64,000 nucleotides of DNA from Mesorhizobium sp. Lineage in GTDB: Bacteria; Pseudomonadota; Alphaproteobacteria; Rhizobiales; Rhizobiaceae. A program made the translations under genes and the position numbers. The stretch is from contig NZ_JANJTZ010000050.1 in NCBI RefSeq assembly GCF_024710845.1, forward strand, positions 62,001 through 126,000, written 5' to 3'. Every line of letters starts with the position of its first letter. Position 1 is the first letter of the stretch. The notes below the pieces were generated by a model. The model was not told the origin of the DNA. It worked only from the letters and a program-made list of their open reading frames with translations, and did no database searches. Shown piece after piece: positions 39,553 to 47,600 of the stretch.

Positions 39553-39657
39553 GAATTCCGCGACGAGTTGACACTCCGAGCCGCTGACCGGGACGCCTGA
39601 ATAGGACCGATCCCGGAAGCCAACACCCGGCAGCGCTGTGCGCCCCCGGGTGCTTTT
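39553..39657 (+). ncRNA. Candidate small RNA (about 105 nt) upstream of ffh
   Basis: Starting about 7 nt after the -10 box, the segment contains hairpin 1, CCGGGA (39588-39593) with TCCCGG (39611-39616), and hairpin 2, CACCCGG (39624-39630) with CCGGGTG (39646-39652), immediately followed by CTTTT. The second is a convincing intrinsic terminator. There is no coding frame with a ribosome site inside. It lacks the GGAAGGAAGCA-type tetraloop region of 4.5S RNA, so it is not ffs. It may be a trans-acting sRNA or an attenuated leader of ffh. Confidence 0.5.
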
Positions 39658-39731
39658 CGGCTTTGGCGTTTCAAATCGCGCGGGCAGTCACTACCTCTCC
39701 GGCGAACTCAATCGCCAGGAATGGGAAGCGG

Positions 39732-41318
39732 ATGTTTGAATCTCTCCAGGAGCGCCTTGGCTCCATCCTCAACGGCCTGACCGGCCGCGGCGCGCTGTCG
39801 GAGGCCGATGTCGCCGCGGCGCTGCGCGAGGTGCGCCGTGCGCTGCTCGAAGCCGACGTCGCGCTCGAGGTCGTGCGCTCGTTCACCGACAAGGTGCGCG
39901 AGAAGTCGGTCGGCGCCGCTGTGCTCAAGTCGATCAAGCCCGGCCAGATGGTCGTCAAGATCGTCCATGACGAGTTGGTCGCCATGCTCGGCACCGACGG
40001 CCAGGGCATCGATCTCAACGCGCCCGCGCCCGTCGTCATCATGATGGTCGGCCTGCAGGGCTCCGGCAAGACCACGACCTCCGCCAAGATCGCCAAGCGC
40101 CTGACCGAGCGGCAGAACCGCAAGGTGCTGATGGCATCGCTCGACACGCGCCGCCCGGCCGCGCAGGAACAGCTGCGCCAGCTCGGCGAGCAGGTGAAGG
40201 TCGCGACGCTGCCGATCGTGCCGGGCCAGACGCCGGTCGAGATCGCCCGCCGCGCCGAGCAGGCCGGCCGCCTCGGCGGCTACGATGTCGTCATTCTCGA
40301 CACCGCCGGCCGCACCCATATCGACGAGCCGCTGATGCTCGAGATGGTGGACATCAAGACCGCCGCCAAGCCGCACGAGATCCTGCTCGTCGCCGACTCG
40401 CTGACCGGTCAGGACGCGGTCAATCTCGCCCGCTCCTTCGACACGCGCGTCGGCGTCACCGGTCTCGTTCTGACCCGCATGGACGGCGACGGACGCGGCG
40501 GTGCGGCGCTCTCCATGCGCGCCGTCACGGGCAAGCCGGTCAAGCTGATCGGCGTCGGCGAGAAGATGGACGCGCTGGAGGAATTCCATCCCAAGCGCAT
40601 CGCCGACCGCATCCTCGGCATGGGCGACATCGTCTCGCTCGTCGAGAAGGCTGCCGAGAACATCGACGCGGAACAGGCCGCGGCGATGGCGAAGAAGATG
40701 CAGGCCGGCAAGTTCGACCTGAACGACCTCGCCAGCCAGCTCGAGCAGATGAAGAAGATGGGCGGCATGGGCGGCATCATGGGCATGATGCCGGGCATGG
40801 GCGGCATGAAGGACAAGATGGCCGCCGCCGGCATGGACGACAAGTTGTTCGCCCGCCAGATCGCCATCATCCAGTCGATGACCAAGGCCGAGCGCGCCAA
40901 TCCCGATCTCCTCAAGCACTCGCGCAAGCAGCGCATCGCCAAGGGCTCCGGCACCGACGCCGCCGCCATCAACAAGCTCTTGAAGATGCACCGCCAGATG
41001 GCCGACATGATGAAGGCGATGGGCGGCAAGGGCAAAGGCGGCGGCCTCATGCGCGGCATGATGGGCGGCCTCGCCAACAAGATGGGGCTCGGCGGCCTCG
41101 CCGGCGGCATGCCGGGCGGAATGCCCGATCTCTCCAGCATGGATCCGAAGCAGCTCGAGGCGCTGAAGAAGCAGGCGGAAGCGGCCGGCCTCGGCGGCGG
41201 CCTGCCGAAAGGTCTCCCCGGCCTGCCCGGCGCGGGCGGACTTCCCGGTCTGCCGGGCGGCATGAAGCTGCCCGGTCTCGGCGGCTTCCCCGGTCTCCCC
41301 AAGGGGCCGAAGAAATGA
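39732..41318 (+). CDS. ffh: Signal recognition particle protein Ffh
   Basis: SRP54 GTPase that binds signal sequences and 4.5S RNA. NG domain: Walker A GLQGSGKT at residues 107-114, DTRRPAAQEQL, DTAGRTHID and TRMDGDGRGG. The M domain from about residue 325 is methionine-rich (MKKMGGMGGIMGMMPGMGG) with the RNA-binding block SMTKAERANPDLLKHSRKQRI. It has an extra Gly/Leu/Pro-rich C-terminal tail of about 50 residues, giving 528 residues in total versus 453 in E. coli. ATG at 39732 (MFESLQERLG). Overlaps the GNAT gene (ATGA). Confidence 0.97.
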   Translation: MFESLQERLGSILNGLTGRGALSEADVAAALREVRRALLEADVALEVVRSFTDKVREKSVGAAVLKSIKPGQMVVKIVHDELVAMLGTDGQGIDLNAPAPVVIMMVGLQGSGKTTTSAKIAKRLTERQNRKVLMASLDTRRPAAQEQLRQLGEQVKVATLPIVPGQTPVEIARRAEQAGRLGGYDVVILDTAGRTHIDEPLMLEMVDIKTAAKPHEILLVADSLTGQDAVNLARSFDTRVGVTGLVLTRMDGDGRGGAALSMRAVTGKPVKLIGVGEKMDALEEFHPKRIADRILGMGDIVSLVEKAAENIDAEQAAAMAKKMQAGKFDLNDLASQLEQMKKMGGMGGIMGMMPGMGGMKDKMAAAGMDDKLFARQIAIIQSMTKAERANPDLLKHSRKQRIAKGSGTDAAAINKLLKMHRQMADMMKAMGGKGKGGGLMRGMMGGLANKMGLGGLAGGMPGGMPDLSSMDPKQLEALKKQAEAAGLGGGLPKGLPGLPGAGGLPGLPGGMKLPGLGGFPGLPKGPKK

Positions 41319-41848
41319 TTCCGACGCTGGAAACCGAGCGATTGGTGCTGCGCGGCTTCCAGCCTGGCGACGTGGAAGCTTTTGCCGGCTTCTACGCATC
41401 CGACGCCTCGCGCTTCGTCGGCGGGCCGGAGGATCTCGTTTCCACCTGGAAGCGGATCGCCGCCTATGCAGGCTGCTGGGCTCTGCGCGGCTACGGCAAG
41501 TTCGTGGTCGAGGACAAGGCGACCGGCCGGGCCGTCGGCATCGTCGGCCCCACCTATCCCGAAGGCTGGCCCGAGCCCGAAATCGGCTGGACGGTGTTGC
41601 CCGAGTTCGAAGGCCGCGGCTATGCGCGGGAGGCGGCGGCGCGCGCGATCTCCTTCGCCTATGACGACCTTGGCTGGTCGACGGCCATGTCGGCGATTTT
41701 CCCCGGCAACGAGCGCTCCTTCCGGCTGGCGACGCGCCTCGGCGCGCATCATGAAGGCGCCGTCGAGGTCAGACCCTACGGCCTGCTGGAGATCTGGCGC
41801 CACCTGCCGCCCGAAGAGTTCCGCGCCCATGTTGGGAGGCTCAATTGA
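41315..41848 (+). CDS. GNAT N-acetyltransferase (RimJ/RimL-like)
   Basis: A 177-residue acetyltransferase of the Acetyltransf_3 type: IPTLETERLVLRGFQPGDVEAF at the start, PEIGWTVLPEFEGRGYAREAA as the acetyl-CoA binding block, and FPGNERSFRLATRLGAHHEGA near the end. Substrate unknown; relatives acetylate ribosomal protein or other N-termini. It is inserted between ffh and the chorismate mutase gene and overlaps both (ATGA and TTGA). Confidence 0.88.
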   Translation: MIPTLETERLVLRGFQPGDVEAFAGFYASDASRFVGGPEDLVSTWKRIAAYAGCWALRGYGKFVVEDKATGRAVGIVGPTYPEGWPEPEIGWTVLPEFEGRGYAREAAARAISFAYDDLGWSTAMSAIFPGNERSFRLATRLGAHHEGAVEVRPYGLLEIWRHLPPEEFRAHVGRLN

Positions 41849-42150
41849 ACGACACCGACCGCGCTCGCGAGATCCTGGCCGGCTACCGCGCCTCGATCGA
41901 CAATATCGACGCCGCCTTGATCCACATGCTGGCCGAGCGCTTTCGCTGTACCCAGGCGGTCGGCGTGCTCAAGGCGACGCACGGCCTGCCGCCGGCCGAC
42001 CCGGCGCGCGAGCAGGAGCAGATCGCCCGCCTGCGCCGGCTGGCGAAGGAGGCTCATCTCGACCCGGACTTCGCGGAAAAGTTCCTCAATTTCGTGGTGA
42101 AGGAAGTCATCCGGCACCACGAGCAGATCGCCGCGACCAACGGCGCATGA
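41845..42150 (+). CDS. Chorismate mutase (AroQ type)
   Basis: A 101-residue all-helical monofunctional mutase that converts chorismate to prephenate. Active-site residues fit the AroQ pattern: the Arg in LAGYRASIDNID, Arg-Phe-Arg in LAERFRCTQAVGVLKA, and Lys/Arg positions in the last helix. The start is TTG, overlapping the upstream stop (TTGA) and preceded by a strong GGGAGG ribosome site, so the rare start is credible. It lies between the GNAT and rpsP genes, as in other rhizobial ffh regions. Confidence 0.9.
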   Translation: MNDTDRAREILAGYRASIDNIDAALIHMLAERFRCTQAVGVLKATHGLPPADPAREQEQIARLRRLAKEAHLDPDFAEKFLNFVVKEVIRHHEQIAATNGA

Positions 42151-42198
42151 ACCGGCCGCACGGCCGCAACCCTCAGTGAGACATCAGGAGAAAACATC

Positions 42199-42573
42199 AT
42201 GGCACTGAAGATCAGACTGGCCCGCGCGGGCTCCAAGAAGCGTCCCTACTACCACGTCGTCATCGCCGACGTCCGCTCGCCCCGCGACGGCCGCTTCATC
42301 GAGACGGTCGGCTCGTGGAACCCGCTCATGCCGAAGGATTCGGCCGAGCGCGTCAAGCTCGACGCCGACCGCATCAATCACTGGATGAGCAATGGTGCGC
42401 TCCCGACCGATCGCGTGCTGCGCTTCCTCAACGAGGCCGGCATCGCCAAGCGCGAAGCCCGCTCGAACCCCGAGAAGGCCAAGCCCGGCAAGAAGGCGCA
42501 GGAACGCGCCGCCCTGCTGGCCAAGGCTCAGGAAGAAGCCGCCGCCAAGCTCGCCGCAGCGACGGCAGAGTAA
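42199..42573 (+). CDS. rpsP: 30S ribosomal protein S16
   Basis: 124 residues with the S16 core [41 protein letters not shown]-type sequence at the N-terminus ([15 protein letters not shown]) and an Ala/Lys-rich C-terminal extension usual in Alphaproteobacteria. Followed by a strong terminator; rimM, trmD and rplS, which normally follow rpsP, are not here. Confidence 0.97.
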   Translation: MALKIRLARAGSKKRPYYHVVIADVRSPRDGRFIETVGSWNPLMPKDSAERVKLDADRINHWMSNGALPTDRVLRFLNEAGIAKREARSNPEKAKPGKKAQERAALLAKAQEEAAAKLAAATAE

Positions 42574-42595
42574 CCAGGCGTCTTCGGACGGATCG

Positions 42596-42619
42596 AACGG
42601 CGGGCTTCGGCCCGCCGTT
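42596..42619 (+). terminator. Rho-independent terminator of the ffh-rpsP operon
   Basis: Perfect 10-bp stem AACGGCGGGC / GCCCGCCGTT with a TTCG tetraloop, followed by TTCGTTTGATTTT, 22 bp after the rpsP stop. Confidence 0.88.
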
Positions 42620-42626
42620 TTCGTTT

Positions 42627-42680
42627 GATTTTGGACCAGGATGAGGTCTTGACGACAGACGCTCCGATACCAAAATCCTG
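42627..42680. repeat. Short inverted-repeat segment after the rpsP terminator
   Basis: GATTTTGG (42627-42634) and CCAAAATC (42670-42677) face each other, with AGGAT just inside the left arm and ATCCT continuing the right arm. It looks like part of a rhizobial intergenic repeat. The rest of the gap up to the DUF982 gene holds its ribosome site. Confidence 0.4.
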
Positions 42681-42748
42681 TCCGGCGGCCCTCGAGGCCA
42701 GCCATATCAAAGCCGCTCCGTTGGATTGAATCGCGAAAGGAGGTTGCG

Positions 42749-43042
42749 ATGAATGGTGCCGCTTTCGAACGTCCCCTGATCATGTTCGTCGGTCTGGGAT
42801 TCCCTCGCCACATCGACAATGCCACCGATGCCCTGCAGGCGCTTGATGAACTCGCGCCGCTCGAACACGGTCCCGCGCACAATATGGCCGTGCGCGCCTG
42901 CCGTGCGGCGCTGCAGGGCGACGTCGAGCCGGAGACCGCGCGCGGTATCGTTGAGGCTTACGCACGAACGCGCGGCGTCCTTGTAGACGAGTTGCTCGCG
43001 CCCCACGCGATAGCGGCCAGAAACGACCTCCTCGGAGCCTGA
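42749..43042 (+). CDS. DUF982 family protein
   Basis: A 97-residue protein of the DUF982 family, which is expanded in Rhizobiales: an N-terminal strand (FERPLIMFVGLGFPRHIDN), then ATDALQALDELAPLEHGPAHNMAVRACRAALQGDVEPE. Function unknown. A near-perfect AGGAGG lies 5 nt before the ATG. Single gene behind the rpsP terminator. Confidence 0.85.
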   Translation: MNGAAFERPLIMFVGLGFPRHIDNATDALQALDELAPLEHGPAHNMAVRACRAALQGDVEPETARGIVEAYARTRGVLVDELLAPHAIAARNDLLGA

Positions 43043-43163
43043 TCCGGCAAAGCGGGTGCTTCCTTGAGAAGGCCGGCCAGTCGTGCCGGCGCGCGCCCGT
43101 TCCTTCGGGCCTGTGGCCGGATGGATATTGACGCAGGTCGGCCCCGGGTGAGACTAGATCGCC

Positions 43164-43862
43164 ATGTCCAGTCTCACCACCATCGGCTTCGATGCCGACG
43201 ACACGCTCTGGCAGAACGAACAGTTCTTCCGGCTGACCGAACGCCGCTTCGCCGAACTGCTGGCCGACTATGCGGAGCCGGACCATCTGGTCGAGCGCCT
43301 CCTGGCTGCCGAGAGGAAGAACCTCGCCGCCTACGGTTTCGGCATCAAGGGATTCACCCTGTCGATGATCGAGACGGCGATCGAGGTCACCGAGGGTCGC
43401 GCGCCGGCAAACGTCATCCAGGCAATCCTCGAGACCGGGCGCGAGATGCTGTCGCATCCGGTCGAGACCCTGCCGCATGTGCGCGAGACGCTGGAGGCGC
43501 TGGCCGGAGACTACCGGCTGGTGATGATCACCAAGGGCGATCTGTTCGACCAGGAGCGCAAGCTTGCCGCCTCCGGGCTCGGCGACTTCTTCGACGCCGT
43601 CGAGATCGTCTCGGACAAGAAGCCCGACACCTACCGCCGCATCTTCGCCCGCCATGGCGACGGCGCGGAGCGGGCGATGATGGTGGGCAACTCGCTGAAG
43701 TCCGACGTGCTCCCGGCCCTCGACGCCGGCGGCTGGGGCGTCTTCGTGCCGCACGAACTCACCTGGGTGCTGGAGCACGCCGAAGAGCCGGCCGATCACC
43801 CCCGCTTCCGCAAGATCGCGCATCTGGGAAAACTGGAGGAGGAGATCCGGCGGGCGCGATAG
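43164..43862 (+). CDS. HAD family hydrolase
   Basis: A 232-residue haloacid dehalogenase-superfamily phosphatase. Motif I is GFDADDTLW (nucleophile Asp and general acid Asp). Motif II is MITKGD, motif III the Lys in SDKKPDTYRRIF and motif IV MMVGNSLKSDVLPALDAGG. A helical C1 cap follows motif I. YjjG-like nucleotidases and phosphoglycolate phosphatase-like enzymes are nearest in layout. Substrate unknown. Confidence 0.88.
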   Translation: MSSLTTIGFDADDTLWQNEQFFRLTERRFAELLADYAEPDHLVERLLAAERKNLAAYGFGIKGFTLSMIETAIEVTEGRAPANVIQAILETGREMLSHPVETLPHVRETLEALAGDYRLVMITKGDLFDQERKLAASGLGDFFDAVEIVSDKKPDTYRRIFARHGDGAERAMMVGNSLKSDVLPALDAGGWGVFVPHELTWVLEHAEEPADHPRFRKIAHLGKLEEEIRRAR

Positions 43863-44077
43863 GGGACACACCAGGCGGCCGCGACCCGGCGGACCGAAAA
43901 AGCCTGCGAGTGCGCCCTGTCCTTCTCCCCTTGTGCGGGAAGACAGGAGGTGCATCGATTTCCGCGCCAGTTGCCGCCAACCCCTTGCCCCACTCGCCAT
44001 TCGCCACGCGCTACTCGCCTTTCGATCCACACCCCTTCGCCCCTCCGCGACACTGTCGGCGATGAAAGGAGGCACAG
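43863..44077. repeat. Repeat-derived intergenic DNA
   Basis: 215 bp with no gene. It includes CTTCTCCCCTTGTGCGGG and the motif ACTCGCCATTCGCCACGCG followed by CTACTCGCC, sequences of the kind that recur between genes in rhizobia. The last 15 bp carry the AGGAGG ribosome site of the next gene. Confidence 0.4.
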
Positions 44078-45067
44078 GTGGCCAACTGGGACGCAACGAG
44101 TGACTGGCAAAGCGGGATCGAGTGGGACCTTGTGATCGAACGCAATGTCCGGCTGCTCGGCCCCATCATCACCACGCTGTGCATCATGGCCGGGCTTTCC
44201 TCGCCCCTTGAGGCGAGGCGAGAAGTGGTGGCCGAAGGCCACGAAAAGCCCCGGAATGGGCTTTGCGAGCGACCGAGCGCCCGGAGCCATAGCGGAGGGC
44301 CGGGTCCGGCTCGGCTCGCCTCTTCCTCGCCCCTTGAGGGAGAGGATGGTCCGGCTCGCCGAGGCAAAGCCGAGGGGTTAGCCGGACCTGGTGAGGGGTG
44401 CCTTTCCCTAACCCTCCCCCGCCGCGTCCACCGCGCCGTCTACCGCCTGCTGCGCGCGGCGGAAGCTGCGGTCAGGCGGCTGATCGTCGTCGTCGGCCGC
44501 GACATGGTGGCGGCGGAACCGGCTCTGCCCCCGCTCAAGCCGAACAGCGGCCCGCTGGTCACGCACGTCCCCGTCCTCATCCCCGGCCTCGGCCTGGCGC
44601 TCGCGCCCGCCGCCGGAACGCAAGCACCGGCCGAAGCGACGGCCCAGCGCAAACTCTCCTTCCCGCTCCTCGACCCGCTGCCCGACCCGGACGCGCAACC
44701 GTTCCACATGCGCACCTCCGGCGTGCCGCGCATCTCCATCCCCGGCTGGACGCCGCTGTTTCCGGTCGCGGGCCACCACGACCCCGCGCCCAACGATCCG
44801 ATCGATGCCGGCCATCTGCGCCTGCGTCTGGAAGCCTTGAGCCGGGCGCTCGGCGACCTGCCCCGCCAGGCGATGCGCCTCGCCCGCTGGCGGGCCCGCT
44901 GCGAGGCCGCGCGAAAAGCCGGCCGCGTCGGCCCCCTCTCGCCGCTGCGCCCCGGCCGCGCCTACGGACTTCATCGACCGGGTTCGCCAAGGCACGAGCA
45001 CGCGGTCGACGACGTGCTGAGAGACCTGCATTACTTCGCCTGGGAGGCGAGGCGGGATACGTCGTGA
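44078..45067 (+). CDS. Unknown protein carrying an in-frame palindromic repeat insertion
   Basis: A 329-residue protein starting at GTG with AGGAGG 5 nt upstream. Residues 1-40 (for example WDLVIERNVRLLGPIITTL) and 113-329 (RRVHRAVYRLLRAAEAAVRRLIV; ... LRLRLEALSRALGDLPRQAMRLARWRAR ... HAVDDVLRDLHYFAWEA) look like one conserved alphaproteobacterial family of unknown function. Residues about 41-112 instead translate a palindromic DNA repeat: SSPLE appears twice (41 and 83), followed by GEDGPARRGKAEG. The reading frame survives the insertion. Confidence 0.7.
   Translation: MANWDATSDWQSGIEWDLVIERNVRLLGPIITTLCIMAGLSSPLEARREVVAEGHEKPRNGLCERPSARSHSGGPGPARLASSSPLEGEDGPARRGKAEGLAGPGEGCLSLTLPRRVHRAVYRLLRAAEAAVRRLIVVVGRDMVAAEPALPPLKPNSGPLVTHVPVLIPGLGLALAPAAGTQAPAEATAQRKLSFPLLDPLPDPDAQPFHMRTSGVPRISIPGWTPLFPVAGHHDPAPNDPIDAGHLRLRLEALSRALGDLPRQAMRLARWRARCEAARKAGRVGPLSPLRPGRAYGLHRPGSPRHEHAVDDVLRDLHYFAWEARRDTS
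44196..44400. repeat. Palindromic repeat inside a coding sequence
   Basis: TTCCTCGCCCCTTGAGG occurs at 44197-44213 and again at 44323-44339. After the second copy GGTCCGGCT (44348-44356) pairs with AGCCGGACC (44380-44388). I recognise CCCCTTGAGGGAGAGG with a following GGTCCGGCT hairpin as a repeat scattered through Rhizobiales genomes. It is translated in frame within the gene at 44078-45067. Confidence 0.7.
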
Positions 45068-45095
45068 AGAAGGCGACGGTCCATCCCACGCGCGA

Positions 45096-45274
45096 CGTCA
45101 TCCTCGGGCTTGACCCGAGGATCTACCTCCGCTCGTCCGTATCTAAACCGCCCATCGCTTCAACGCCGGCAGATCCTCGGGGTGAGATAGCGGTTCGCCC
45201 ATCGGGCGAATTGCAAGGTCCCGTGGACCTTGCAAAGCCAATCGAACGCCCGAAGGGCCGGCCCGAGGATGACG
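45096..45274. repeat. Palindromic repeat with 14-bp terminal inverted repeats
   Basis: CGTCATCCTCGGGC (45096-45109) is inverted exactly at 45261-45274. Inside are TTCGCCC-ATC-GGGCGAA (45194-45210) and, directly abutting, TTGCAAGGTCC-CGT-GGACCTTGCAA (45211-45235). The sequence around TCATCCTCGGGCTTGACCCG is a well-known rhizobial intergenic repeat. No gene lies between this and asd. Confidence 0.75.
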
Positions 45275-45357
45275 GCAACTGCTCTGCACGGGCAGCGCCT
45301 CCGTGCGGAAAGAGCAAACTGTCCCCGGCACTTAGCCTGTGCGGCGTTGGCCGCCGA

Positions 45358-46392
45358 TCAAGCCGCCTTGGCCCGCGGCTTCAGCAGGCCCCGCTCGATC
45401 ATCAGTTCTGCGATCTGCACCGCGTTGAGCGCGGCGCCCTTGCGAAGGTTGTCCGAGACGACCCAGATGTTGAGGCCGTTCTCGATCGTCGGGTCCTCGC
45501 GGATGCGCGAGATGAAGGTCGCGTCCTCGCCGGCGCTCTCGACCGGCGTGATGTAGCCGCCGTTCTCACGCTTGTCGATCACCTGGCAGCCCGGCGCCTC
45601 GCGCAGGATGTCCCGTGCCTCGTCCGCCGTGATCGGCTTCTCGAACTCGATGTTGATCGCTTCCGAATGGCCGATGAACACCGGCACGCGGACGCAGGTC
45701 GCCGTCACCTTGATCTTCGGGTCGAGCATCTTCTTGGTCTCGGCCACCATCTTCCACTCTTCCTTGGTCGAGCCGTCGTCGAGGAAGACGTCGATGTGCG
45801 GGATGACGTTGAAGGCGATGCGCTTGGTGAACTTCTTCACCTCGACGCCGTCGGCGACGAACACCGCGCGGGTCTGCGTGAACAGTTCGTCCATGCCTTC
45901 CTTGCCGGCGCCGGACACCGACTGGTAGGTCGCCACGACGATGCGCTTGATCGTCGCGAAATCATGCAGCGGCTTCAGCGCCACCAGCATCTGCGCGGTC
46001 GAGCAGTTCGGATTGGCGATGATGTTCTTGCGCGTGTAGAGCGAGATCGCATCCGGATTCACCTCCGGCACGATCAGCGGCACGTCCTGGTCGTAGCGCC
46101 AGGCCGAAGAGTTGTCGATGACGACGCAGCCCTGCTTGCCGATCTTCGGCGACCATTCCTTCGAGACGGCGCCGCCGGCCGACATCAGGCAGAGGTCGGT
46201 GTCGGAGAAGTCGTAACTGTCGAGCGACTTCACCTTCAGCGTCTTGTCGCCATAGGACACTTCCGTGCCCTGGCTGCGGCGCGAGGCGAGCGCCACCACC
46301 TCGTCGGCCGGAAAGCCGCGTTCTTCCAGAATGTTCAGCATTTCGCGGCCCACATTTCCCGTGGCGCCGACGATCGCAACCTTGAAACCCAT
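45358..46392 (-). CDS. asd: Aspartate-semialdehyde dehydrogenase
   Basis: NADPH-dependent reduction of aspartyl phosphate, the branch enzyme for lysine/diaminopimelate, threonine and methionine. Rossmann loop VGATGNVGREML at residues 8-19; active-site Cys in NPNCSTAQM; SVSGAGKEGMDEL and the catalytic His region in TCVRVPVFIGHSEAINIEF. Length is 344 residues. Together with dapF at 7.9 kb it belongs to the diaminopimelate pathway. Upstream are a GC-rich palindrome and a very small possible gene. Confidence 0.97.
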   Translation of the reverse strand: MGFKVAIVGATGNVGREMLNILEERGFPADEVVALASRRSQGTEVSYGDKTLKVKSLDSYDFSDTDLCLMSAGGAVSKEWSPKIGKQGCVVIDNSSAWRYDQDVPLIVPEVNPDAISLYTRKNIIANPNCSTAQMLVALKPLHDFATIKRIVVATYQSVSGAGKEGMDELFTQTRAVFVADGVEVKKFTKRIAFNVIPHIDVFLDDGSTKEEWKMVAETKKMLDPKIKVTATCVRVPVFIGHSEAINIEFEKPITADEARDILREAPGCQVIDKRENGGYITPVESAGEDATFISRIREDPTIENGLNIWVVSDNLRKGAALNAVQIAELMIERGLLKPRAKAA

Positions 46393-46443
46393 CGAAATCT
46401 CCTGTCCCCCTCCGCTCGTTTCGGAAAACCCGCCGGCTTCGCG

Positions 46444-46466
46444 GGGTCCGTCCCCGGGCCGGACCC
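46444..46466. repeat. GC-rich palindrome in the asd leader
   Basis: GGGTCCG (46444-46450) pairs with CGGACCC (46460-46466), with overlapping CCCCGGG/CCCGGGG symmetry. It is about 50 bp upstream of the asd start and resembles a rhizobial GGTCCGGCCCGGGG-type repeat. Confidence 0.4.
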
Positions 46467-46493
46467 GGGGAGGGGCGAGCAGGCCAAGGGGCG

Positions 46494-46616
46494 TCAGACC
46501 GTTTTGGCGGTCGCCGTTTTGGCCGTGGTTTTGGTGGAACGGGGCATGCGAGCGCCATCGCCGGCCGAAAGACCGGTGAAGCCGCTGGTCAGAAAGGCCA
46601 TAAGCAGGCCGCGCAT
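46494..46616 (-). CDS. Possible 40-residue small protein
   Basis: An ATG-initiated frame of 41 codons between the PAP2 gene and asd, with GGAG about 9 nt upstream. The product starts MRGLLMAFLTSGFTGLSAGD (hydrophobic) and ends in a Lys/Thr/Ala-rich tail. It could be a small membrane peptide or a chance frame; no homologue is known to me. Confidence 0.25.
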   Translation of the reverse strand: MRGLLMAFLTSGFTGLSAGDGARMPRSTKTTAKTATAKTV

Positions 46617-46663
46617 GGGAAACTCCGTTTCGCGGCGGCTCATGACTGAGTTCGGGGAAAGAG

Positions 46664-47593
46664 TCAATCTGTCCGCGCCTGCGTCGCGGCGCGTTCGCTC
46701 ACGATGCGGGAACGGCCGAGATATCGCGCCTGCAGCCCCGACCACTCCGCACGTATGCGGGCAGGAAGGATGTGGAACGTCCTTTTCTGCCTTGGCAACA
46801 TCCCCTCCGACGCGTCGAACAGTAGTCCGTATGCAGAGCATTCGATGGCCATTGCATACGCGAACCATGCTCCGATCATCAGTCCCGCAAAGACGTCACT
46901 CATGAAATGCGAACCGACGAAGACGCGCGTCGTCGCCAGCCAGAGCGCCAGGATCAGCATCGGCGCCCTCAGGCGCGGAAAGAGCAGGGCGATGCCCATC
47001 GCGGTGGCGCCGACCATGCTCGCATGGCCGGAGGGAAAGGACGCGAAGCGGAAGTGGAACGTCAGCGGATCGAAATGATAGGCGCCGAGTTCCAGGTAGA
47101 GGCTCGGCCTGGCCCGCCCGATCAGAGGCTTCAGCAGGTTCACCACCAGCCCGGCGAGCCCCACCGACAGGAACAGGTATGCGCTCATCGCGGCCTGGTT
47201 CAGCAACAGGAACTGTGTCCGGGGCCGCAGCCGCCGCCAGGACACGAACGAGGAAGCGACCAGGAGAAACGCTGTTGGAACGAGGACGGTCGCCGACTTT
47301 CCCAAGTCAGTCCAGGCCAGGGCCTGCTGGAAGAGAAGCGATTTCGCCGTGAGCCGGTTCGCCGCGAAATAGGTGTCCATGAAGATCAGAGCGAACAGGA
47401 CGACGCCAGCCGCGACCGCCAGGGGCCATTTCCAGGCGATCCGCCCCATGCACCGTCTGGACCTGCGCCGATGGAGGAAGACGAACGTGCTGACGATGTT
47501 GTCCGGCATGCGAAAGCGGCTGTAGCCGCAGACCCCGAGAGCAGGGGCGCGAGGCCGCGTCGCGGAAAGGTTTTCCGCGGTGGTCACGGACAT
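46664..47593 (-). CDS. PAP2-family membrane phosphatase
   Basis: A 309-residue protein with about six membrane helices and the three acid-phosphatase motifs: KPLIGRARP, FPSGHAS and the third motif with VGSHFMSDVFAG preceded by TTR. Substrates of the family include undecaprenyl pyrophosphate, phosphatidic acid and lipid A phosphates; which applies here is unknown. The N-terminal 48 residues are Arg-rich and may not be translated: Met29 or Met49 (MGRIAWKW) are alternative starts. Confidence 0.85.
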   Translation of the reverse strand: MSVTTAENLSATRPRAPALGVCGYSRFRMPDNIVSTFVFLHRRRSRRCMGRIAWKWPLAVAAGVVLFALIFMDTYFAANRLTAKSLLFQQALAWTDLGKSATVLVPTAFLLVASSFVSWRRLRPRTQFLLLNQAAMSAYLFLSVGLAGLVVNLLKPLIGRARPSLYLELGAYHFDPLTFHFRFASFPSGHASMVGATAMGIALLFPRLRAPMLILALWLATTRVFVGSHFMSDVFAGLMIGAWFAYAMAIECSAYGLLFDASEGMLPRQKRTFHILPARIRAEWSGLQARYLGRSRIVSERAATQARTD

Positions 47594-47600
47594 ATCGTCT

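Noticed and set aside
39553-39657. 4.5S (SRP) RNA gene next to ffh
   Set aside because: The conserved GGAAGGAAGCA region that binds Ffh is absent.
44398-46905. 835-codon plus-strand frame across the unknown gene and asd
   Set aside because: It crosses repeats and runs antisense through asd; asd on the other strand has full catalytic motifs.
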